Positions 47,323 through 54,725 of a DNA stretch of 64,000 nucleotides are shown piece by piece. Both the position numbers and the translations under genes were made by a program. Every line of letters begins with the position of its first letter. Within the stretch, counting starts at the first letter, position 1. This DNA is from JAIXWP01 sp046309775 (GTDB taxonomy: Bacteria; Bacteroidota; Bacteroidia; Flavobacteriales_D; Sanyastnellaceae), in contig JBKCOM010000065.1 in the NCBI GenBank assembly GCA_046309775.1, positions 26,109 to 90,108 of the forward strand. Reading direction: 5' to 3'. Below the pieces are notes generated by a model. The model saw nothing but the letters and a program-made list of their open reading frames with translations, had not been told where the DNA came from and ran no database searches.

Positions 47323-48098
47323 GCGATAGCATTCTTTTAAAAATAGAAAATGGTGTTGCTACCATTACCCTCAACAGACCAAAAGTTTTTAATAGCTTTA
47401 ATGGTGAAATGGCGCATGCCATGCAATCGGCGTTGGACGCATGCTCTACTGATAAGACTGTGAGAGCAGTAGTGATCACCGGCGAAGGAAAAGCTTTTTG
47501 TGCAGGTCAAGACCTTGCCGAAGTGAGTGGCCCAGCAAATCCCGGTTTTCAATCCATTCTTGCAGATCATTACAATCCCATTGTAAGAAGAATAAGAGAA
47601 ATGGAAAAACCTGTGATAGCTGCTGTGAATGGTGTGGCTGCGGGTGCGGGCGCCAATATTGCGCTGTGCTGTGACATTGTAGTAGCTGCAGAAAGCGCTT
47701 CGTTCATTCAGGCTTTTTCTAAAATAGGTTTAATACCAGACTCAGGCGGTACTTACGTTCTACCACGTCTGATTGGCTTCCAAAAAGCATCAGCACTAAT
47801 GATGTTAGGCGACAAAGTTTCGGCAAGCGATGCAGAAAGAATGGGAATGTTGTATAAAGTATTCAGCGATGAAACTTTTGCGCAGGAAGTGCAAACTCTT
47901 GCGCTCACTGTAGCTCAAATGCCTACTTACGGCCTCGCCCTGACAAAAAAAGCTTTGAACCTATCGATGACGAATAGTTTCGAACAACAACTTTCTCTTG
48001 AAGAATCATTGCAAATAAAAGCAGGTCGCAGCGCTGATTACAGCGAGGGTGTTACAGCATTCATGGAAAAAAGAAAACCTAATTTCCAAGGTAAATAA
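47319..48098 (+). CDS. Enoyl-CoA hydratase/isomerase, PaaG-like
   Basis: The 259-residue crotonase-fold protein has the oxyanion-hole motifs GKAFCAGQDL and VAAGAGANIALCCDIVVA, and the catalytic region GLIPDSGGTYVLPRL. That pattern fits PaaG-type isomerases (phenylacetate pathway) as well as general enoyl-CoA hydratases. No other paa genes are visible, so a general fatty or branched acyl-CoA role is equally likely. It overlaps both neighbours. Confidence 0.88.
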   Translation: MSDSILLKIENGVATITLNRPKVFNSFNGEMAHAMQSALDACSTDKTVRAVVITGEGKAFCAGQDLAEVSGPANPGFQSILADHYNPIVRRIREMEKPVIAAVNGVAAGAGANIALCCDIVVAAESASFIQAFSKIGLIPDSGGTYVLPRLIGFQKASALMMLGDKVSASDAERMGMLYKVFSDETFAQEVQTLALTVAQMPTYGLALTKKALNLSMTNSFEQQLSLEESLQIKAGRSADYSEGVTAFMEKRKPNFQGK

Positions 48099-48622
48099 TG
48101 GACCTCGAAGCAAGAAGATATCCCATTGGGAAAATGAAAATTCCAGCCGAATATTCTGATGAGATTATTCGTGTGATGATTCGAGATATGCAACGTTTGC
48201 CGCATGATGTGGCCACAGTAGCTGAAAAGCTTACAAAAAAACAACTCCACATGAGTTACAGAGATGGCGGCTGGAGCGCGATTCAAATCATTCATCACTT
48301 GGCAGATTCGCAAATACATGGATATATCCGTCTCAAGCTAGCACTCACAGAAAATAACCCTATCGTCAAAACATTCGATGAAGATTTGTGGGCTGTAAAT
48401 GCCGAAGCGACAACCGAAAATATCAAGCCATCACTTATGATGTTGGAGGCCGCACATGATAGGATGTGCAATACTTTCTCTGCTATGACAATTGAAGAAT
48501 TCAATCGAACATATTTTCATCCCGACTCACAACGAAACGTGGATATGCTCGAACACCTCTCAAAATTTCATTGGCATGGAAGACATCATCTTGGCCACCT
48601 CCGAATTATTTCCGCACTCTAA
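48098..48622 (+). CDS. YfiT/DinB-superfamily putative metal-dependent hydrolase (bacillithiol transferase type)
   Basis: The 174-residue four-helix bundle protein starts LEARRYPIGKM as in YfiT. The histidine ligands are visible in IIHHLADSQ and WHGRHHLGHL. YfiT-like DinB proteins bind Zn or Ni; some are thiol S-transferases. The substrate is not evident. The start shares 1 nt with the hydratase stop and the stop overlaps the next ATG (TAATG). Confidence 0.85.
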   Translation: MDLEARRYPIGKMKIPAEYSDEIIRVMIRDMQRLPHDVATVAEKLTKKQLHMSYRDGGWSAIQIIHHLADSQIHGYIRLKLALTENNPIVKTFDEDLWAVNAEATTENIKPSLMMLEAAHDRMCNTFSAMTIEEFNRTYFHPDSQRNVDMLEHLSKFHWHGRHHLGHLRIISAL

Positions 48623-48894
48623 TGAATTGGATTAAAGTCAACGATCAACTCCCCGAAGACCAACAGCGCATCCTTGCCTTCGTTCCTGGCAATAAAGTTT
48701 TTCTTCCTGGAAAATCAGGAGAGTTCGAGCTGCGTGAAGTAATTGTCCTGCGCTTTTTAAAAGATTTTTATCCAGAAGGATCAGAAAAATTCGTCAAACA
48801 TGGACCTCATTTCTGGCAAGGCGAAGGCAATAGCAATCACTTCTTTAAAGACGTGACACATTGGATGCCTATACCCACACCTCCTACCGTATAA
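48622..48894 (+). CDS. Small DUF551 protein
   Basis: The 90-residue product begins WIKVNDQLPEDQQRILAFV and ends HWMPIPTPP, the two ends typical of DUF551 (often in phage or mobile proteins). Its role is unknown. It is translationally coupled to the YfiT gene (TAATG). Its 3' end overlaps the convergent FG-GAP gene by 11 nt. The longer frame from 48571 lies within the upstream gene. Confidence 0.75.
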   Translation: MNWIKVNDQLPEDQQRILAFVPGNKVFLPGKSGEFELREVIVLRFLKDFYPEGSEKFVKHGPHFWQGEGNSNHFFKDVTHWMPIPTPPTV

Positions 48895-51136
48895 TCAATT
48901 TCTCCGATTGATTACCCACTGTTAAAAGATAAACACCGGGTGATAAATCCAACCGAATGTTCATTCGGTTAGATTGAATGCGGTCTTGATATAATTTTCT
49001 GCCAGAAACATCATGGACAATAATGAAATCCCCTGCACCAATGCTATTATCAAATTGAATGGTAAAAGCGCCATCGCTGGATGGATTTGGAAAAACTACA
49101 AACGTCCTTTCACTTCTTTCTTCTACAGAAACTGTTACTTCTTCACTTAGATACATCGCTATTCCTCCTCCGCTATGACCATAAGCCAAATCTTCAACTC
49201 CATCGCCAGTGATATCGCCAAATGCAAACGCACATCGGTTGCCTTCATTTATTCCTGCATACTCATCAGTGATTAATCCAAAGTCTGATGTCAAATCATT
49301 ATTTAATACTTCGTACTGATTGATTCCTCCTGTCTCCGAACCGCACAAAACCTCCCAACTACCCATGGTATTTTTATAGGCATAAGGAATAGAAAAACCA
49401 TCGACACCAAGAAAATTCGTGGCTACGATGGCCCCAAAAGTCTCGTCAATCAATGTAAAAACAGGAGAAGAAGAAGTTCCAGTATTTTGGAAATAATTGA
49501 TATTTCCATTCTTTTCGCCAACCAATAAATCTAGCAAGCCATCTTCATTGATATCTACAAGAAACGGTGTGGAAGACTGACCAACATCAATTAGTGTGTT
49601 GGTGTTATCATTCAAACCTGAACCAGCATATTGAAAGTTTGGAGCACTTACCGTTCCCTGATTGGTAAAAACATGCAGATTTCCATCAAGATTTCCAACT
49701 ATCAAATCTTTATCTCCGTCAGTATCCAAATCACCGAAAGTAATGTGCGCGCTGCGCCACTCAAAAGAAGGAATACCGAGATAATCATCATCTATTAGCT
49801 CAAACTTAGGATAGGTAGTGCTACCAATATTTTTATAATAAGCAATTTTTGACGTTATCAAGGTCGACTCATCATAATATTTTCTGTTCGCAATAAATAA
49901 ATCAAGTAAACCATCGCCGTCAATATCCACAAACGCTGGATGAGCACCTGTTCCCAAGTCTATCATGTCTCGTTGAAAGTGATTATTGCGGATATAGGTA
50001 AAATTCGGATTGGTGTCTGCGCCTTCATTATTGAAATACAAAACACTTGTTCTATCACTCGACTCTGCTGTTGTATTTGGACAAATCAGTAGGTCTTTAA
50101 CACCATTAAAATCTACATCCAAATAATATCCGGCAGGAAATACATCAATTTCTGCAGCAATCGTATTATTAAATGGAGACGGAAAATTAAAGAATGCTGC
50201 AACCACGCTATCGCGCCCTTCAGTCGATGATTCCATCATGAAAGAAGCTAGATTACTTTCGGTAACATCAGACATTATTAGGTCTTTTAAACCATTATTA
50301 TCTAAGTCAATGGACAACAATGTTCCACCTGCATGAAGACGCTCACCCGCCGCAGCATGACCATCCATTCCTTCCAAAGCACGAGGATCTGCAACATTAA
50401 ATTGACATTCGGCTTCGGAGCCAAAAAATATTTGAAAGCTCTCAATGCTCTCACTAAAATATCCATAGCAGCGATTAGCGCAGATATACTCCGGTATGGC
50501 ACAGTCGCCATTCTCTACAGCCATATTTTTAAAATAATAAACTGTAGAGCTTAGCTCTGTGAACGTAATCAAATCCATATCACCGTCATTGTCGTGATCA
50601 ACAAAGTTGGGCATGTCGATCGAAAAAATGAAAACAGGCGCACTGAAAGCAGAACCATCAAAATCAAAACTCGCCATGATCAGATTATTGATGTTGGGTG
50701 TTGGGAAAATGTCAAAATTCAGCCCGTTGTCCACGTCGCCGATGTTGGGATAGATCACAAATCCACTTTGAGAACTTGTTGCAATATCCATGCGTCCATC
50801 GCAGTTGAAATCTCTTGCAACTACCCAATTGGTCATACCGCCTGGAAAACGGCTATTATATTCTCTTGTGTACATATAGTCCGTTCCAGTATTTTCAAAT
50901 ACATGCAAACGATTTGCGGTACGGTCGAAGACTATGATATCCATCAAACCATCAAAATTCACGTCTATCTCACTAAACTGGGGGCTATTCAAACCGCCAG
51001 CCCACGGGTATTTTAGAGTATATCCGTCATGGACTACTTCAGGAATCTGCACAGACCTGAAATATTCCTGAGCCTTCGCTTTCGAAACACCTGATATGAT
51101 TAGAATCAATGATAAAACAATCTTTATGGCTCTCAT
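48884..51136 (-). CDS. FG-GAP/VCBS repeat protein with T9SS type A sorting domain
   Basis: The 750-residue product has a Sec signal (SGVSKAKAQ). About nine FG-GAP/VCBS-like repeats follow, with calcium loops such as DVNFDGLMDI, DFNCDGRMDI, DIDGDGLLDL and DLDTDGDKDLI, forming an integrin-like beta-propeller. The last ~70 residues are a T9SS type A domain (VFPNPSSDGAF to LIIR). It is predicted to be surface-exposed or released and to bind ligands or polysaccharide. A pair of Cys residues (CAIPEYICANRC) is embedded mid-protein. The two convergent genes overlap at their stops. Confidence 0.9.
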   Translation of the reverse strand: MRAIKIVLSLILIISGVSKAKAQEYFRSVQIPEVVHDGYTLKYPWAGGLNSPQFSEIDVNFDGLMDIIVFDRTANRLHVFENTGTDYMYTREYNSRFPGGMTNWVVARDFNCDGRMDIATSSQSGFVIYPNIGDVDNGLNFDIFPTPNINNLIMASFDFDGSAFSAPVFIFSIDMPNFVDHDNDGDMDLITFTELSSTVYYFKNMAVENGDCAIPEYICANRCYGYFSESIESFQIFFGSEAECQFNVADPRALEGMDGHAAAGERLHAGGTLLSIDLDNNGLKDLIMSDVTESNLASFMMESSTEGRDSVVAAFFNFPSPFNNTIAAEIDVFPAGYYLDVDFNGVKDLLICPNTTAESSDRTSVLYFNNEGADTNPNFTYIRNNHFQRDMIDLGTGAHPAFVDIDGDGLLDLFIANRKYYDESTLITSKIAYYKNIGSTTYPKFELIDDDYLGIPSFEWRSAHITFGDLDTDGDKDLIVGNLDGNLHVFTNQGTVSAPNFQYAGSGLNDNTNTLIDVGQSSTPFLVDINEDGLLDLLVGEKNGNINYFQNTGTSSSPVFTLIDETFGAIVATNFLGVDGFSIPYAYKNTMGSWEVLCGSETGGINQYEVLNNDLTSDFGLITDEYAGINEGNRCAFAFGDITGDGVEDLAYGHSGGGIAMYLSEEVTVSVEERSERTFVVFPNPSSDGAFTIQFDNSIGAGDFIIVHDVSGRKLYQDRIQSNRMNIRLDLSPGVYLLTVGNQSEKLIIR

Positions 51137-51157
51137 ACTTTTATAAAAATATCAAAC

Positions 51158-51165
51158 TAAATTCG
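51158..51165 (+). promoter_or_regulatory. -7-like box TAAATTCG, 4 nt before the fasciclin gene
   Basis: One mismatch (TTCG), followed by CCTC and ATG 51170. Confidence 0.45.
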
Positions 51166-51169
51166 CCTC

Positions 51170-51754
51170 ATGAAACGCTTTCCAACCGCAATACTGTTCA
51201 TCTTGCTCATTGCATTTGGCTGTAACAATAATACACCCGAATCATCAAACACCCCAAAAACAGGAAGTAAACCTTTATCAGATACGCTCACGGCTGCCCA
51301 AAAAGCTGAAATCATCAAAAATCAACGCCCTAATAAATACAATACAAGCAACATTGTTTCATACATCAATTCTGACCCGTATTGCACCATCTGGAGCGGA
51401 ATGGTCACAAAAACGAAATGGGCCAAAGAGTTGGGAACGGGAAACTGGACCCTATTGGTACCGAGCAATGAAGTTGTCACAACCCTCGATGAGAAATTCC
51501 TTATTTCATTGCGTGACCCGAAAAATCAAAAAGCTCTGGACGACTATATCAGTTATTTTATCATCGAAAAATCCCTCAATGTTGACAAACCCGGCGATGC
51601 CACAGAAATCAAAACCATTGCTGGTAAAACTTTGGATGTTCAGGTGGGTGCGCAAAACATTGGTGGAAATACCTATCGCAAAAACCCAGTTTACACCGAA
51701 CAAGGAATGGTAGTCTACCTTTCGTCAATAACAGCTAACATTAGAACGAAATAA
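51170..51754 (+). CDS. Fasciclin-domain lipoprotein
   Basis: The 194-residue product has a lipobox (LIAFGC, Cys18) and a Asn/Thr/Pro linker. It then carries a FAS1-like fold (WTLLVPSNEVVTTLDEKF, ALDDYISYFIIEKS, IKTIAGKTLDVQ). FAS1 domains mediate adhesion or ligand binding. The N-terminal helix region is longer than in the minimal family. It is divergent from the FG-GAP gene. Confidence 0.78.
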   Translation: MKRFPTAILFILLIAFGCNNNTPESSNTPKTGSKPLSDTLTAAQKAEIIKNQRPNKYNTSNIVSYINSDPYCTIWSGMVTKTKWAKELGTGNWTLLVPSNEVVTTLDEKFLISLRDPKNQKALDDYISYFIIEKSLNVDKPGDATEIKTIAGKTLDVQVGAQNIGGNTYRKNPVYTEQGMVVYLSSITANIRTK

Positions 51755-51787
51755 TTTTCTCTTTTTTGCATTAAGAAATAAAAAAAT

Positions 51788-52309
51788 ATGTACAACCTTT
51801 TCCTTCTCGCATTTTCAGTAAGTGCATTCATCCTCTTCCTCATTCTTTTTTACAGAATATGGATGACATATATCCAACACAAAGAACGTGGCTGGGCGTT
51901 TCAGATGCGTTCTGACAACAACAAAGCATTGAGCTCACTGCGCATCACCGCATGCGAACGCGTGATCATCATGCTCGAACGCATCACTCCAACAAGCCTT
52001 GTGATGCGTCAAAACATGCGTACACAATCGGCTTCTACTCTCCAACTTGAGCTCGTCAAGAGCGTGCGTGAAGAATTTGAATTGAACGTGTCATTGCAAC
52101 TTTATGTCAGCGATGATACTTGGAACAAAGTCAAAAGTGCAAAAGATGAAGTTTTAGAATTGGTAAGAATTGCATACAGCAAACTCCCAGAAAATGCCAC
52201 GGGAATTGACCTTAGCAAAGAGATATTCCAAATCGAAGCCATGACAGGCAATCAAAAAATCAGTGAAGCATTGAAGGCCGTTAAAAACGAAATCACCAAT
52301 CGCTATTAA
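51788..52309 (+). CDS. Conserved small membrane protein of unknown function
   Basis: The 173-residue product has one N-terminal TM helix (LLAFSVSAFILFLILFYRIW, residues ~5-27) followed by a cytosolic helical part. A block (ACERVIIMLERITPTSLVMR) recurs, to my knowledge, in Bacteroidota hypotheticals of this size. No catalytic motif is visible. It lies 33 nt after the fasciclin gene on the same strand and its stop overlaps hutI by 4 nt. I do not assign a function. Confidence 0.8.
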   Translation: MYNLFLLAFSVSAFILFLILFYRIWMTYIQHKERGWAFQMRSDNNKALSSLRITACERVIIMLERITPTSLVMRQNMRTQSASTLQLELVKSVREEFELNVSLQLYVSDDTWNKVKSAKDEVLELVRIAYSKLPENATGIDLSKEIFQIEAMTGNQKISEALKAVKNEITNRY

Positions 52310-53553
52310 ACGCGACGCTCGCCTTTGATATACACTTCTTGAATCAAATTGCTACCAAAGTAGTAAGGCAATTCCGCAATCTCATTGAGAGGTCGCACGA
52401 TTAAAAAATCTGCTTGTTTACCTAGTGATATTGAGCCTACCGTAGCGCTCAATCCCATAGCATAAGCACCGTTCAACGTTGAAGCATTGAGTGCCTCCTC
52501 TGGTGTAATACTCATATTCACACATGCCAGACTCATCACCAAATTCATATTTCCCGAAGGAGATGAACCCGGATTAAAATCAGATGCCAAGGCAAAAATG
52601 ATATCGTTATCAATCAGCTTTCTTGCGGGTGTATAAGGGATTTTTATAAAAAGAGAACAGCCAGGCAAAGCCACAGCAGCTGTGTTGGTGCCGCGAAGAG
52701 CTTCTACATCGTTATCCGTCAAAACTTCCAAATGATCTACGCTGAGTGCTCCATGCCGCACACACGCTTCTACTCCACCAATGGCATTAAACTGATTGAC
52801 GTGAACTTTCGGAACTAAACCTAAAGTCTTTGCCGCACCGAGTATTCGTTCGGTATCAGAAACACTGAAATAATTTTCTTCACAAAAAACATCGATATAT
52901 TCTGCCAAACCTTCCTCAGCAACACGAGGGAGCATCTCCTCCACTATCAATTTCACATACTCTTCTTTTCTATTTTTGAAATCCGCGGGATAAGCATGCG
53001 CTCCCAAAAACGTGGCTTTGATATTCATTGGATGCGCCTGTTTCAATCTCTTTATCACACGCAGCATCTTCAACTCTGCATCTGTCGAAAGTCCATAACC
53101 ACTTTTTATTTCGAGCGATGTGGTGCCCATGCGCATCAATTCATCCAAACGATCGAGTGCATCTTCAAAAAGCGCATCTTCCGACATATCTGCAAGCTTG
53201 GCAGCCGAATTGGGAATTCCACCGCCTTTCGCAGCGATTTCTTCATAAGTCATCCCCTTAATGCGATCGCTAAACTCTCCAGCCCGTGAAGCCGCAAATA
53301 CGGCATGCGAATGAGAGTCACAATAGCCGGGAATAATCCAGCCGCTATCGGCATCTACCACTTCCAGATCGCGCCAATCGTTGATGCCGGGCCAATCGGC
53401 CATTTCACCAAAATCAACGATGACACCATCTTCCACTGCCAACCAGGCATTATGAATCATAGGAAGGTGACCGAGCTGCGAACCTCTCAATACTGCTGTT
53501 TCCGGCGCATGAGTTCCAACCAAAGCCCCGATATTTTTCACGAGCAATTTCAT
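52306..53553 (-). CDS. hutI: Imidazolonepropionase
   Basis: It hydrolyses 4-imidazolone-5-propanoate to N-formimino-glutamate in histidine degradation. The 415-residue amidohydrolase-fold protein has metal ligands in DSHSHAVFAASR (His81, His83), then HVNQFNAIGG, DHLEVL and DFNPGSSPSGNM, matching HutI. The other hut genes (hutH, hutU) are not in the window, so it stands alone. A weak box TAACTTGC lies 4 nt upstream of the ATG. Confidence 0.94.
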   Translation of the reverse strand: MKLLVKNIGALVGTHAPETAVLRGSQLGHLPMIHNAWLAVEDGVIVDFGEMADWPGINDWRDLEVVDADSGWIIPGYCDSHSHAVFAASRAGEFSDRIKGMTYEEIAAKGGGIPNSAAKLADMSEDALFEDALDRLDELMRMGTTSLEIKSGYGLSTDAELKMLRVIKRLKQAHPMNIKATFLGAHAYPADFKNRKEEYVKLIVEEMLPRVAEEGLAEYIDVFCEENYFSVSDTERILGAAKTLGLVPKVHVNQFNAIGGVEACVRHGALSVDHLEVLTDNDVEALRGTNTAAVALPGCSLFIKIPYTPARKLIDNDIIFALASDFNPGSSPSGNMNLVMSLACVNMSITPEEALNASTLNGAYAMGLSATVGSISLGKQADFLIVRPLNEIAELPYYFGSNLIQEVYIKGERRV

Positions 53554-53613
53554 AGGCGCAAGTTAATTTCGTTTAATAATGAAATCCTCTATTTTAATAA
53601 TCTTTTCATCCAT

Positions 53614-53621
53614 TACCTTTG
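53614..53621 (+). promoter_or_regulatory. -7 box TACCTTTG, 4 nt before aroC
   Basis: An exact TAnnTTTG match, followed by AATC and the aroC ATG at 53626. Confidence 0.55.
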
Positions 53622-53625
53622 AATC

Positions 53626-54696
53626 ATGGCAGCAAACACTTTTGGACACCTTTTTCGCGTCACCACCTTCGGTGAATCTCACGGACCAGCTATTGGTGGC
53701 GTCATCGATGGCTGCCCTGCTGGACTGCCTGTCGATATGGCCTTCATAGCCTCGGAGATGCGCCGCCGTAAGCCCGGTCAAAGCGCCATCACGACCCCAC
53801 GCGTCGAAGATGATGAAGTGGAAATTCTCTCCGGTGTTTTCGAAGGCCGCACCACGGGAACGCCTATTGGTTTTTTAATAAAAAATAAAGACCAAAAATC
53901 TAGCGACTACGACGCCCTTAAAGAGGTGAATCGCCCCGGCCATGCCGACTTCACATACAATGCAAAGTATGGTATCCGCGACCATCGCGGCAGCGGTCGC
54001 GCATCGGCACGCGAAACAGCAGCACGCGTTTTCGCTGGAGCAATGGCGAAATTGTATTTATTACAAAAAGGCATTTCCGTAAGTGCCTACGTGCATTCTG
54101 TACATGATATTTCTATTGAAAAACCCTTAGAAACACTCGACCTTTCACTTACAGAACAGTCCATCGTACGATGTCCTGATGCAGAAACAGCCGAAAAGAT
54201 GATTGCACTCATAGAAAAAATGCGCGATGAAGGTGACTCTGTTGGTGGCACTATCGTTTGCGTCTGCAAAGGCGTGCCTGCCGGATTGGGCGAACCCGTG
54301 TTTGATAAATTACATGCACAATTGGGACATGCCATTCTCAGCATCAATGCCGTGAAAGGATTCGAAATCGGTGACGGCTTCGCCTCTACCATGCTCAAAG
54401 GCAGTGAAAACAACGATAGCATCCGCGACGGAATTGCCAGCAATCACGATGGAGGCATTCAAGGTGGCATTAGCAATGGAAAAGACATCATCTTCAAAGC
54501 TGCCTTCAAACCCGTATCGACCATCGCTAAAGAGCAAACCACCACAGATATTGTAGGAAATACAATAAGTCTGAAAGCCAAAGGCCGCCACGATCCTTGC
54601 GTTTTACCACGTGCAGTACCCATCGTCGAGGCAATGGCAGCATTGGTCATTATGGATAATTATCTTTTGAATAAAGTTCAAAAGGAAACTATTTAA
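53626..54696 (+). CDS. aroC: Chorismate synthase
   Basis: It converts 5-enolpyruvylshikimate 3-phosphate to chorismate with reduced FMN as cofactor, the last step of the shikimate pathway. The 356-residue product starts NTFGHLFRVTTFGESHGPA and carries HRGSGRASARETAARV and HDGGIQGGISNG, the three family signatures. It has the usual length, is single, and is divergent from hutI. The short intergenic region holds its -7 box. Confidence 0.97.
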   Translation: MAANTFGHLFRVTTFGESHGPAIGGVIDGCPAGLPVDMAFIASEMRRRKPGQSAITTPRVEDDEVEILSGVFEGRTTGTPIGFLIKNKDQKSSDYDALKEVNRPGHADFTYNAKYGIRDHRGSGRASARETAARVFAGAMAKLYLLQKGISVSAYVHSVHDISIEKPLETLDLSLTEQSIVRCPDAETAEKMIALIEKMRDEGDSVGGTIVCVCKGVPAGLGEPVFDKLHAQLGHAILSINAVKGFEIGDGFASTMLKGSENNDSIRDGIASNHDGGIQGGISNGKDIIFKAAFKPVSTIAKEQTTTDIVGNTISLKAKGRHDPCVLPRAVPIVEAMAALVIMDNYLLNKVQKETI

Positions 54697-54698
54697 AG

Positions 54699-54706
54699 TA
54701 TTTTTG
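54699..54706 (+). promoter_or_regulatory. -7 box TATTTTTG upstream of the AsmA-family gene
   Basis: An exact TAnnTTTG match, 19 nt before ATG 54726 and starting 2 nt after the aroC stop. Confidence 0.5.
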
Positions 54707-54725
54707 AGGCGTCCACAAAACGCTC

